Assembly (NCBI RefSeq): GCF_013285385.1
Contig: NZ_CP054212.1
Location: forward strand, 3,782,001-3,846,000
Direction of reading: 5' to 3'
Source: Paramixta manurensis
GTDB lineage: Bacteria; Pseudomonadota; Gammaproteobacteria; Enterobacterales; Enterobacteriaceae
DNA length: 64,000 nt
A program made the position numbers and the translations under genes. Below the pieces are notes generated by a model that saw only the letters and a program-made list of their open reading frames with translations, had not been told where the DNA came from and made no database searches. Positions 28,237-36,418 of the stretch are shown here, one piece after another (within the stretch, counting starts at the first letter, position 1; each line of letters starts with the position of its first letter).

Positions 28237-28818
28237 TTAATGTAAGGTTGGTTTTTTCACTTCCGGCGCCGTCGGCGTCACGATATGCGTGAACGTGTCG
28301 TGACACAGCAACGCGGCGACACGTACATATTCAATGATCTCTTCCAGCGACTGCTCCAGCTCATCCTGGTCTTCATCTTCATCATAGCCGAGCTGCGCGA
28401 TAGTACGTAGATCATCAATCGCTTCGCCGGTTTCGCCTTTGACTTTATCCAGCTTCGGCTGTGAGACGCCCAACCCCAGTAAGAAGTGGTTAACCCAGCC
28501 CGCCAGCGCATCGGCGCGGTCAAACACGGTGATATCGTCATCATCCGGCAGATAAAGCTGAAACAAAAAACCTTCATCTTCCAGGGTATCAAGAATGTGC
28601 TGATGCAACGCTTGCAGGGGCTGAGACAACGTTTGTGAAAAAGCCATCCCTTCGTTGGTTAAATCATGCACCAGCGTTTTCCAACTGTGGTCCAGATTGC
28701 CTCCACACACGATGCCGCTGATTAAACCGTGCATTTCTGCCGGCGTCATTCCCACGCCTTGCTGCGTAAGAACCGATGCCAGCGCATCATAGCTTGGTTG
28801 TGTATTCTGTATTGACAT
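28237..28818 (-). CDS. ygfB: UPF0149 family protein YgfB
   Basis: A 193-residue protein of the YgfB/YecA family. Its role is not well defined in enterobacteria; the Pseudomonas homologue affects ampC-related regulation. Conserved landmarks: TPAEMHGLISGIVCGG, LYLPDDDD, ADALAGWVNHFLLGLG and the acidic GYDEDEDQDELEQSLEEIIEYVRVA region (only part quoted matters: GYDEDEDQDELEQ). Start at 28818 (MSIQ) matches E. coli. It is first in the ygfB-pepP-ubiH-ubiI run and divergent from zapA. Confidence 0.92.
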   Translation of the reverse strand: MSIQNTQPSYDALASVLTQQGVGMTPAEMHGLISGIVCGGNLDHSWKTLVHDLTNEGMAFSQTLSQPLQALHQHILDTLEDEGFLFQLYLPDDDDITVFDRADALAGWVNHFLLGLGVSQPKLDKVKGETGEAIDDLRTIAQLGYDEDEDQDELEQSLEEIIEYVRVAALLCHDTFTHIVTPTAPEVKKPTLH

Positions 28819-28987
28819 AGCATTCATCGTCGTTGGCGGAATAAGTTCGTGTTATGCTACCACCAGGTGCCTCAATGATTCCAGAAAGGGCTTGTTTCTT
28901 CTCTCAGGGGTATATATAGTGGCGCCCCTCCCAAGCCTTTGAGCGCTAAGGGTGAATGCGGGCGCAGTAATCAGTCAGGAAGGTCGT

Positions 28988-29317
28988 ATGTCTGCACAAC
29001 CAGTAGATATTCAAATTTTTGGCCGTTCGTTGCGAGTGAATTGTCCACCAGAACAGCAAGATGCGCTGAACCTGGCTGCCGAAGACCTCAATCAGCGGTT
29101 GCAAGATTTAAAAGTTCGCACTAGAGTCACAAATACTGAGCAACTGGTGTTCATTGCAGCGTTGAACATTTGCCATGAGTTGGCGCAGGAAAAGGGTAAG
29201 ACCCGAGACTATGCAGCTAACATGGAGCAACGCATTCGCATGTTACAGCAGACCATTGAGCAAGCATTACTTGAGCAAGGTCGCATAACTGAACGTCAGG
29301 GTACAAAGTTCGAATAA
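28988..29317 (+). CDS. zapA: Cell division protein ZapA
   Basis: ZapA binds FtsZ and bundles protofilaments at the division ring. 109 residues, as in E. coli: an N-terminal globular part (PVDIQIFGRSLRVNC) and a long C-terminal coiled coil (about 60-105). ATG 28988 is preceded by AGGAAGG; an upstream ATG at 28952 lacks a ribosome site. The 6S RNA gene follows about 40 bp later, the conserved zapA-ssrS-fau layout. Confidence 0.96.
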   Translation: MSAQPVDIQIFGRSLRVNCPPEQQDALNLAAEDLNQRLQDLKVRTRVTNTEQLVFIAALNICHELAQEKGKTRDYAANMEQRIRMLQQTIEQALLEQGRITERQGTKFE

Positions 29318-29356
29318 CACTTCATGGTTGGCTGTGATACAGTAACGGTGAAGTCA

Positions 29357-29541
29357 ATTTTCTCTGAGATGTTTGCAAGCGGGCCAGTCCCCTGAGCCGA
29401 TATTTCAAACCAACAGAATGCGGTGCTCCGTAACCTGTGAGCATGCTCGGTTCGTCCGAGAAGCCTGATGGTTGCGACGGCGCATTCACCTTGAACCAAG
29501 GGTTCAAGGGTTACAGCCCGCGGCGGCATCTCGGAGATTCC
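29357..29541 (+). ncRNA. ssrS: 6S RNA
   Basis: 6S RNA mimics an open promoter and sequesters sigma70-RNA polymerase in stationary phase. The sequence matches the E. coli RNA over long blocks: TTCTCTGAGATGTTTGCAAG at the 5' end, GCGGGCCAGTCCCCTGAGCC, GTGAGCATGCTCGGTTCGTC, CATTCACCTTGAACCAAGGG and CATCTCGGAGATTCC at the 3' end. The two ends pair into the closing stem. Length is about 185 nt. The exact 5' and 3' ends are set by alignment to memory, accurate to a few bases. Confidence 0.96.
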
Positions 29542-29561
29542 CCTTTCTTATCGGTTCCTTC

Positions 29562-29583
29562 TCCCCTTGTGGGGTACTTTTTC
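29562..29583 (+). terminator. Small hairpin with T-run between ssrS and fau
   Basis: CCCC-TTGT-GGGG followed by TACTTTTT lies 20 bp after 6S RNA. The stem is short; ssrS and fau are cotranscribed in E. coli, so this may be a partial terminator or 3'-processing signal. Confidence 0.4.
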
Positions 29584-29649
29584 CACTCCGTGCGGTTCTC
29601 TTATTAACCTGTGGTGTTATCCTAAAGTAAATATTACGCGGGGCTCGCC

Positions 29650-30237
29650 ATGTCACTATCGCTATTGGATCGCCAGGATCTTCGTACCCATGTTCGTCAT
29701 CTGCGCCGCGAATTGAGCGACAGCCAGCAAGAACTGGCCGCTGATTTAGTCGCCGAACACGCGTTAAATTTTGCGCCAATTGATCAGGCCCGCCATATCG
29801 CACTGTTCCTCTCTTTTGATGGTGAGCTAAATACCCGTCCGTTAATTGCCAAACTCTGGCAGCGCCAGAAACAGGTGTACCTCCCGGTACTTCACCCCTT
29901 CTCCGCCGGACAATTGCTATTTATTCGCTATACGCCCGATACCGTTTTGTCGCCCAATCGCCTACGTATCCCTGAGCCGCCATTGGATATTCGGCAGCTC
30001 ATTCCGCTCGATCGTCTGGATGTGATCATGGTTCCGCTGGTCGCTTTTGATGCCCAAGGGCAACGTCTGGGGATGGGAGGCGGCTTTTACGATCGTACAT
30101 TACAGAATTGGCAGCAGCATGGGTTGTTACCGATCGGGCTGGCGCATGATTGCCAGCAGGTAAACAGGCTGCCAGCAGCCGAGTGGGACGTACCGCTACC
30201 GGCGATTCTGACGCCTTCGCGGCTGTGGCAATGGTAA
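29650..30237 (+). CDS. fau: 5-formyltetrahydrofolate cyclo-ligase
   Basis: Converts 5-formyl-THF to 5,10-methenyl-THF with ATP, salvaging folate (E. coli YgfA, linked to persister formation). 195 residues, with the basic N-terminal LRTHVRHLRREL and the ATP-binding glycine motif MGGGFYDRTL at about residues 137-146, preceded by MVPLVAFDAQGQRLG. Directly downstream of 6S RNA, the conserved arrangement. Confidence 0.94.
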   Translation: MSLSLLDRQDLRTHVRHLRRELSDSQQELAADLVAEHALNFAPIDQARHIALFLSFDGELNTRPLIAKLWQRQKQVYLPVLHPFSAGQLLFIRYTPDTVLSPNRLRIPEPPLDIRQLIPLDRLDVIMVPLVAFDAQGQRLGMGGGFYDRTLQNWQQHGLLPIGLAHDCQQVNRLPAAEWDVPLPAILTPSRLWQW

Positions 30238-30241
30238 CGCG

Positions 30242-30275
30242 ATAATAACGTCCGCCGGAACGACGGACGCCTGAG
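30242..30275 (-). terminator. Hairpin between serA and fau ends
   Basis: CGTCCG and CGGACG stems around a 9-nt loop between convergent fau and serA; on the minus strand it is followed by TTATTAT. Candidate serA terminator, possibly bidirectional. Confidence 0.5.
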
Positions 30276-30280
30276 GACAT

Positions 30281-31519
30281 TTAGTACAGCAAACGGGCAC
30301 GGATGGTACCCGGAATGGCTTTCATCAGTTGCAACGCTTTATTTGCTGCTTCCTGCTCCGCATCAATATCAATCACCACATAGCCAATTTGCGGCGAAGT
30401 CTGCAGATATTGCGCCGAAATATTGATGCTCTGTTCGGCGAAAATTTGGTTAATCGCGGTTAACACACCTGGACGGTTTTCATGGATATGCAGCAGACGG
30501 CTGGCCTGGTCGCTATGCATCGGCAACGAGGCTTCAGGGAAGTTCACCGCAGAGAGCGTAGAGCCGTTATCTGAATATTTCGCCAGCTTACCGGCCACTT
30601 CGATACCAATATTTTCCTGCGCTTCCTGCGTAGAACCGCCGATATGCGGTGTCAGGATCACATTATCGAACTCACACAGCGGTGAGTTAAATGGATCGCT
30701 ATTGGTTGCCGGTTCCACCGGGAACACATCAATCGCTGCACCCGCCAGATGCTTATTAGCCAGCACGTGACAAAGCGCCGGAATATCCACCACCGTGCCG
30801 CGTGACGCATTAATCAGCAAGGAACCCGGCTTCATTAACGCCAGCTCCTCGGCGCCCATCATATTTTGCGTCGACGGGGTTTCCGGTACGTGCAGGCTAA
30901 CAATATCGCTCATATTCAGCAGATCGGACAGATGCCTAACCTGAGTCGCATTACCCAATGGCAGCTTGTTTTCAATATCGTAGAAAAACACATGCATGCC
31001 GAGGCTTTCCGCCAGCACGCCTAACTGCATACCGATATGACCATAGCCAATGATACCCAGCTTTTTCCCACGCGCTTCATAGGAGCCGACCGCCAGCTTG
31101 TTCCAAATACCACGGTGTGCTTTGGCATTCGCTTCAGGAATGCCGCGCAGTAATAGCAGCAGTTCGCCAATAACCAGCTCGGCCACGGATCGGGTGTTGG
31201 AGAATGGCGCGTTGAAGACCGGAATACCGCGTTTTGCCGCCGCATCCAGGTTAACCTGATTAGTACCAATACAGAAACAGCCAACCGCCACCAGCTTCTC
31301 CGCTGCGGCGAAAATATCTTCGGTTAACTGCGTACGCGAGCGAATCCCAACAAAGTGCGCGTCGCGAATCGACGCCTTTAACGCATCGCTATCCAGCGCG
31401 CCTTTATGAAACTCAATATTGGTATAACCCGCCGCGCGCAAGTTTTCTAATGCGCTCTGGTGAACCCCTTCCACCAGCAAAAACTTAATCTTATCTTTCT
31501 CCAGCGATACCTTTGCCAT
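30281..31519 (-). CDS. serA: D-3-phosphoglycerate dehydrogenase
   Basis: First committed step of serine synthesis, 3-phosphoglycerate to 3-phosphohydroxypyruvate, inhibited by serine. 412 residues (E. coli 410): substrate domain, NAD Rossmann domain with GIIGYGHIGMQLG (about 158-170), catalytic LTPHIGGSTQEAQ region with the His, and a C-terminal ACT regulatory domain (about 340-412; HIHENRPGVLTAINQ). A CRP-like site lies about 200 bp upstream. Confidence 0.97.
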   Translation of the reverse strand: MAKVSLEKDKIKFLLVEGVHQSALENLRAAGYTNIEFHKGALDSDALKASIRDAHFVGIRSRTQLTEDIFAAAEKLVAVGCFCIGTNQVNLDAAAKRGIPVFNAPFSNTRSVAELVIGELLLLLRGIPEANAKAHRGIWNKLAVGSYEARGKKLGIIGYGHIGMQLGVLAESLGMHVFFYDIENKLPLGNATQVRHLSDLLNMSDIVSLHVPETPSTQNMMGAEELALMKPGSLLINASRGTVVDIPALCHVLANKHLAGAAIDVFPVEPATNSDPFNSPLCEFDNVILTPHIGGSTQEAQENIGIEVAGKLAKYSDNGSTLSAVNFPEASLPMHSDQASRLLHIHENRPGVLTAINQIFAEQSINISAQYLQTSPQIGYVVIDIDAEQEAANKALQLMKAIPGTIRARLLY

Positions 31520-31717
31520 TTCCCGACCCTATTTAGCAGACTTCAGATGAGGCTGAGCGATAAGTCAGCCTTCTGTCAAAATAACAAAAATTACGCTGGC
31601 GGCAATACAAACGATTGCACAGCCCCCGGTGTGGAGGAGAGTTTCAATCGAACATTACCGCACAATATAGCGGCCCAGCCGGGCGCTTTAGAACGATAGC
31701 GTTACTGAAGAAACTTA

Positions 31718-31733
31718 TGTGACATAAGTCACT
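31718..31733. promoter_or_regulatory. Candidate CRP site upstream of serA
   Basis: TGTGA-CATAAG-TCACT, nearly the full CRP consensus, is embedded in the larger palindrome ACTTATGTGACATAAGT. In E. coli a serA promoter responds to CRP and Lrp. The site is about 200 bp from the serA ATG. Confidence 0.6.
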
Positions 31734-31735
31734 AA

Positions 31736-31767
31736 ATTTCCTCTATCGTGGAGAGGGCTTTTTTTAG
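31736..31767 (+). terminator. Orphan terminator-like hairpin, plus strand
   Basis: CCTCT/AGAGG with a 7-nt loop followed by GCTTTTTTT, oriented on the plus strand in the spacer between serA and rpiA, both on the minus strand. No plus-strand gene precedes it, so the transcript it would end is unknown. Confidence 0.5.
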
Positions 31768-31779
31768 CGGAAATTTTTC

Positions 31780-31806
31780 AACGGCGTGCAGCTTGCCCAC
31801 GCCGTT
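31780..31806 (-). other. Inverted repeat behind rpiA
   Basis: AACGGCGTG and CACGCCGTT flank a 9-nt loop 6 bp after the rpiA stop. The following bases on the minus strand are GAAAAATTT, so it is not a classic intrinsic terminator, but it probably marks the rpiA mRNA end. Confidence 0.5.
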
Positions 31807-31811
31807 AACGA

Positions 31812-32471
31812 TCATTTTTCTATCGTTTTCACGCCGGAGGAGGTGCCAATCAACGCCACATCGGCGCCGCGTGCGGCAAACAGCCCCACGGTGACGACGC
31901 CCGGTAATGCATTGATGCTTTTTTCCAGGGCGCCGGGATCGAGAATCTGTAAATTACGCACATCAAGGATGACGTTACCGTTATCAGTCACCACATGCTG
32001 GCGATATTCCGGCACCCCACCCAGTTTAACCAGTTCACGCGCCACGTAAGAGCGGGCCATCGGAATCACTTCCACCGGCAGCGGAAATTTACCCAAAATA
32101 TCCACCTGCTTAGATTCATCGGCAATACAGATAAACCGTTTAGCTACCGCCGCAACAATCTTCTCACGAGTGAGCGCCGCGCCGCCGCCTTTGATCATTT
32201 GCAGATGGCCGTTAATTTCATCAGCGCCATCGACATAGACCGACAGTGAATCAACCTCATTCAAGTCGAACACCGGAATACCGAGCGCCTTCAACCTCTG
32301 GGTTGAGGCCTCCGAACTGGACACCGCACCATCAATTTGATGTTTAATCGTGCCCAGTGCGTCAATGAAATGCGCGGCGGTCGACCCGGTTCCCACGCCA
32401 ACAATGGTGCCGGGTTTCACGTACTCCAGCGCCGCCCATCCTACTGCTTTTTTCAGTTCATCCTGCGTCAT
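31812..32471 (-). CDS. rpiA: Ribose-5-phosphate isomerase A
   Basis: Interconverts ribose-5-phosphate and ribulose-5-phosphate in the pentose phosphate pathway. 219 residues as in E. coli. Visible motifs: GVGTGSTAAHFID, VDGADEI with the catalytic Asp pair, KGGGAALTREKI with the Lys, and FAARGADVALIG at the C-terminus. Divergent from argP, as in E. coli. Confidence 0.97.
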   Translation of the reverse strand: MTQDELKKAVGWAALEYVKPGTIVGVGTGSTAAHFIDALGTIKHQIDGAVSSSEASTQRLKALGIPVFDLNEVDSLSVYVDGADEINGHLQMIKGGGAALTREKIVAAVAKRFICIADESKQVDILGKFPLPVEVIPMARSYVARELVKLGGVPEYRQHVVTDNGNVILDVRNLQILDPGALEKSINALPGVVTVGLFAARGADVALIGTSSGVKTIEK

Positions 32472-32662
32472 GGTATGTTTAAAACCTGTGCTAATGGTGT
32501 GCGCGTAGTATAAATCAAGCGGCGGTCAAAATACGTAACCGATCGGTTTTGATTGACAGGTTTGGAAGACAGCCCACAAAGTGATTGATTCATATGGACA
32601 GGGCAAATGCCAAATTTTATGGCATAGTGCTGACTCCACCCCTGAAGGAGAAACCATCCCCC

Positions 32663-33571
32663 ATGAAACGCCCGGATTATCGCACGCTTCAGGCGCTGGA
32701 TGCTGTGATTCGTGAACGCGGCTTCGAACGCGCGGCGCAAAAACTGTGTATTACCCAATCAGCGGTTTCACAGCGCATTAAGCAACTGGAAAATATGTTT
32801 GGCCAGCCATTATTGGTACGTACCATCCCGCCGCGCCCAACGGAACAGGGTCAAAAATTGCTGGCGCTGCTGCATCAGGTGGAATTGCTGGAAGAAGAGT
32901 GGTTGGGCGATGAGAATACCGGAACCACGCCCCTGCTGCTTTCGCTGGCGGTTAACGCCGACAGTTTGGCGACCTGGCTCTTACCCGCCTTGAAAACCGT
33001 GCTGACCGACTCGCCGGTACGGCTTAATTTGCAGGTTGAAGATGAAACCCGTACCCAGGAAAGGCTACGTCGCGGTGAAGTAGTTGGCGCAGTCAGTATT
33101 CAGCCACAGCCATTACCAAGCTGCCTGGTCGATCAATTGGGCGCGTTAGATTATCTGTTTGTTGGTTCGCGTGAGTTTGCCGAGCGTTATTTCCCGAATG
33201 GCGTTACCCGCTCCGCTTTGCTAAAAGCGCCGGCGGTTGCCTTTGACCATCTTGACGATATGCACCAGGCCTTTTTACAGCAAAATTTCGACCTCTCGCC
33301 GGGCAGCGTGCCCTGCCATATCGTGAACTCATCGGAAGCCTTCGTACAACTGGCGCGTCAGGGGTCGACCTGCTGTATGATTCCGCATCTGCAAATTGAA
33401 CGAGAGCTGGAAAGCGGTGAGTTGATTGACTTAACGCCTGGGTTATTTCAGCGCCGGATGCTGTACTGGCACCGCTTCGCACCGGAAAGCCGCTTGATGC
33501 GGCGCGTCACCGATGCCTTGCTGGCGCATGGGCGCCGCGTACTGCGTCAGAATGATCTCCCCGCGCGATGA
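32663..33571 (+). CDS. argP: LysR-type regulator ArgP (IciA)
   Basis: ArgP activates the arginine exporter argO and other genes; lysine converts it to a repressing form. 302 residues: N-terminal helix-turn-helix (about 1-60; GFERAAQKLCITQSAVSQRI) and an effector domain. The ATG at 32663 matches the E. coli start MKRPDYRTLQALD; GAAGGAG is upstream with a long 12-nt spacer. Its target argO is also in this window at 34.6-35.2 kb. Confidence 0.94.
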   Translation: MKRPDYRTLQALDAVIRERGFERAAQKLCITQSAVSQRIKQLENMFGQPLLVRTIPPRPTEQGQKLLALLHQVELLEEEWLGDENTGTTPLLLSLAVNADSLATWLLPALKTVLTDSPVRLNLQVEDETRTQERLRRGEVVGAVSIQPQPLPSCLVDQLGALDYLFVGSREFAERYFPNGVTRSALLKAPAVAFDHLDDMHQAFLQQNFDLSPGSVPCHIVNSSEAFVQLARQGSTCCMIPHLQIERELESGELIDLTPGLFQRRMLYWHRFAPESRLMRRVTDALLAHGRRVLRQNDLPAR

Positions 33572-33615
33572 CGGGGAACAGGACTCAGGGTGGCGCAACC
33601 GCCCCCCTGACAGAC

Positions 33616-34341
33616 TTACTGATTGTGTTGCAGTTCAAACACCACGTCGACCTGGTCGTCAAAATGAATGCTCTGCTGCTCATAGGTTTGAGCCGCTGAA
33701 TTCATTGGCGCGGCATCCGCCGCTTTATACATCCGCGCCATCGGCATCGGTTGATAATTTGAGACATGATAGCGAATGCTATAGACCGGCCCCAGTTTGG
33801 CATTAAAACCTTGTGCCAATGCGGCAGCCTGTTTGGTGGCATTCTCAATTGCAGCCTGACGCGCTTTGTCTTTATAGGCATCCGGATTAGCAACGCCCAA
33901 TTCAACCGAGCGAATTTCATTCAGGCCGGATTTCAACGCGCCATCCAATAAATCATTTAGCTTGTCTAACTTACGTAGCGTCACCTGTACCTGGCGTACC
34001 GCCCGGTAGCCTTTCAGAACCGATTTCCCGTCTTTGGTATAATCGTACTCCGGCTGCGTCCGCAGGTTAGCAGCATCGATATCTTTCTTTTCTATGCCAT
34101 TTTTCTGCAAGAAATCAAAATATTGCGCTACGCGATCGTCAGCCTGTTTTTTCGCTTCCGCCGCGTCCTTCGAAGAGACATTGACTTCAATCGCCAGCGT
34201 AGCGATATCCGGTGTGGCATCCACGCTCGCCTGACCAGAAGTGACAACATGCGGGCCATTTGGCAACTCATCCGCCTGTGCGGCCAAGGGTAGCGTTCCT
34301 AATCCCATCATTGCGGCTAAAGCCAGCGCTTTTAATTTCAC
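33616..34341 (-). CDS. yggE: SIMPL-domain periplasmic protein YggE
   Basis: A 241-residue exported protein: Sec signal peptide (about 1-23, ending AAQA) and a SIMPL/DUF541 domain (about 30-235), which in other members forms ring-like oligomers. E. coli yggE has been associated with oxidative stress tolerance; the molecular activity is unknown. Convergent with argP. Confidence 0.9.
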   Translation of the reverse strand: MKLKALALAAMMGLGTLPLAAQADELPNGPHVVTSGQASVDATPDIATLAIEVNVSSKDAAEAKKQADDRVAQYFDFLQKNGIEKKDIDAANLRTQPEYDYTKDGKSVLKGYRAVRQVQVTLRKLDKLNDLLDGALKSGLNEIRSVELGVANPDAYKDKARQAAIENATKQAAALAQGFNAKLGPVYSIRYHVSNYQPMPMARMYKAADAAPMNSAAQTYEQQSIHFDDQVDVVFELQHNQ

Positions 34342-34563
34342 GAAAGGTCCTCCATGAAGACAAATTAACGGTTCTGTGATGCCAACGCGAAATGCGGGGG
34401 AGCAGTATCATCTCTCCTCGCTATCTGAGACTGATCGCGTTAGCACGACATATTGTCACACCGACAGGAATGCCAATATGCGTGATGTTCTGAGTGTTCA
34501 TTTTGGCAAAAGTTTCTTTTTTTTGCCGCTTTTTACCTTACTTTTCATTCAGGATGGCAAAAA

Positions 34564-35178
34564 TCAGGTTAACCCCTGATGCGCCAAATTGAACGCAATT
34601 CCCCACATAATAAGACCAACAATCAAATTGATCATCCGCTGCGCTTTGGCGGTACGCAACGCCGGCGAGAGCCAGGCCGCCAGTAAAGCCAGGCCAAAAA
34701 ACCAGATAAACGAAGCGCTGACCGTTCCCAGCGCAAACCAACGGCGGGCTTCAGTCGGTAACTGACCGCCAAGACTCCCCAACACAACAAAGGTATCCAG
34801 ATAGACATGTGGATTAAGCCAAGTCACCGCCATCATGGTCGCGATAATGCGCCAGCGCCCCTGCTTCAGCGTTTCTGCTGACGCTAACGCCACGTCACCG
34901 CTGAACGCCGTACGCAACGCGCCCCAGCCATACCACAGCAAGAAGACCACCCCACCCCAAGTGACCAGGCTGAGCAATAATGGCGACTGATTCAACAACG
35001 CGCTGCCACCAAAGACACCGGCACAAATCAGCACTACATCGCTCAATGTACACAGGGCGGCAGTCATTAAATGATACTGGCGGCGAACGCCTTGATTCAT
35101 CACGAAAGCATTTTGTGGACCCAGCGGTAAAATTAGCGCTGCGCCTAGCGCAAACCCTTGAAAATAAAAAGCCAACAC
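34564..35178 (-). CDS. argO: Arginine exporter ArgO (LysE family)
   Basis: Exports arginine (and canavanine) through the inner membrane. 204 residues with about six membrane segments; LysE-family landmarks are LPLGPQNAFVMNQG near the N-terminus and TWLNPHVYLDTFVVLG in the middle. The GTG at 35178 is preferred: GGAAG lies 8 nt upstream and the residue aligns with Met1 of E. coli ArgO. ATG 35193 and TTG 35205 lie upstream without comparable signals. Expected to be controlled by ArgP. Confidence 0.92.
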   Translation of the reverse strand: MLAFYFQGFALGAALILPLGPQNAFVMNQGVRRQYHLMTAALCTLSDVVLICAGVFGGSALLNQSPLLLSLVTWGGVVFLLWYGWGALRTAFSGDVALASAETLKQGRWRIIATMMAVTWLNPHVYLDTFVVLGSLGGQLPTEARRWFALGTVSASFIWFFGLALLAAWLSPALRTAKAQRMINLIVGLIMWGIAFNLAHQGLT

Positions 35179-35331
35179 AGAATATCTTCCCATCAGAGGT
35201 AACAATGCGAAGCAGTGTATAGCGTGCCGGTTATTAGCGGAAATGGAAAAATTTAATCAGCCATCAGTAAAGCTAATTAAAAGAAGGTGTGGGTTAACAT
35301 TCCCCCGGCCAGGCAAGCCGGGGGACGAGCG

Positions 35332-36231
35332 TTATTGTCCCGGCAGTACCGGCGGCTGAGTTTCCGGTTGTGGTTCCTGTTTATCTAACGCAGTCTGATG
35401 CAGGTGCACATCCATCTGTGGATAAGGAATACCAATCCCCGCCTCATCAAGGGCACCTTTAAAGTTTTTCATCAAATCCCAGAAAACATTTTGCAGGTCG
35501 CCGCTGTTACTCCAGCAACGCACCACAAAATTGAGCGACGAGGGCGCCATGGCATTAAGCCCTATCTGTATCCCGCGATCTTGCAGCACGCGTGAATCAG
35601 CCTCTACCACTTTACGCAGTAAGCTAATTACCTGTTCGACGTCGGCATCATAGGACACACCGATCACAAACTCATTCTGCCGCACCGGTTCGCGTGAAAA
35701 GTTAATGATGTTCCCGGCGATAATTTTACCATTCGGCACCACCACCATTTTGCCGTCTGAACTGCGTAGCGTGGTGGAAAAAATCTGCACCTGCAGTACC
35801 GTACCGGTCACGCCGCCCAGATCGACAAACTCTCCGGCGCGGAAGGGACGGAAGGTTACCAGCAGCACCCCGGCCGCAAGGTTAGAAAGCGAGCCCTGCA
35901 ACGCCAAACCAATGGCCAAACCGGCAGCACCCAATACGGCAATCACCGATGCGGTTTGAACCCCGACACGCCCCAGCGCGGCAATCAACGTAAAAGCGAT
36001 GACACCATAACGCACCAACGCGGAAAGGAAGTCGGCAACCGTGGCATCAATATGGCGGGCCCGTAGTAACCTGTTTACCCCGTTAGAAATCACGCGCGCG
36101 ACGATCATACCAACGATAATAATAGCGATAGCGGCGATGATATTTACCGCATAGCTGAGCAATAGCGCCTGGTTACGTACCAGCCAGCCGCCCGCGTGGT
36201 TAATACTATTGACGACGTTTAAATCTTCCAT
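35332..36231 (-). CDS. mscS: Small-conductance mechanosensitive channel MscS
   Basis: A heptameric tension-gated channel that releases solutes on hypo-osmotic shock. 299 residues: three membrane helices (about 25-50, 65-90, 95-125), the pore helix with the Gly/Ala pattern GAAGLAIGLALQGSLSNLAAG (described by its first 16 residues GAAGLAIGLALQGSLS), then the cytoplasmic beta and alpha-beta vestibule. The C-terminus has a proline/glutamine-rich tail (KQEPQPETQPP) slightly longer than in E. coli. Confidence 0.95.
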   Translation of the reverse strand: MEDLNVVNSINHAGGWLVRNQALLLSYAVNIIAAIAIIIVGMIVARVISNGVNRLLRARHIDATVADFLSALVRYGVIAFTLIAALGRVGVQTASVIAVLGAAGLAIGLALQGSLSNLAAGVLLVTFRPFRAGEFVDLGGVTGTVLQVQIFSTTLRSSDGKMVVVPNGKIIAGNIINFSREPVRQNEFVIGVSYDADVEQVISLLRKVVEADSRVLQDRGIQIGLNAMAPSSLNFVVRCWSNSGDLQNVFWDLMKNFKGALDEAGIGIPYPQMDVHLHQTALDKQEPQPETQPPVLPGQ

Positions 36232-36376
36232 TTATTGATCCCGTGTTGATCCCAAATGGGGAAATGACAACCATTGCCGACCAGATGTCGACAATCCGTT
36301 AACAAAGCGTAATCAACAATCACGGGCTCTGCCAAATAAGCGGCGAAATTGCTTAACCTTTTTCCGAAAAGCCGCA

Positions 36377-36400
36377 TAAAAAAAGGCCCCGCAGGGCCTT
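36377..36400 (-). terminator. Rho-independent terminator of epd-pgk-fbaA
   Basis: AAGGCCC/GGGCCTT stem with a 4-nt loop, 19 bp after the fbaA stop on the minus strand, running into TTTTTTTA. Clear intrinsic terminator for the glycolytic operon. Confidence 0.88.
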
Positions 36401-36418
36401 AAATTTTATTTCGTGATA

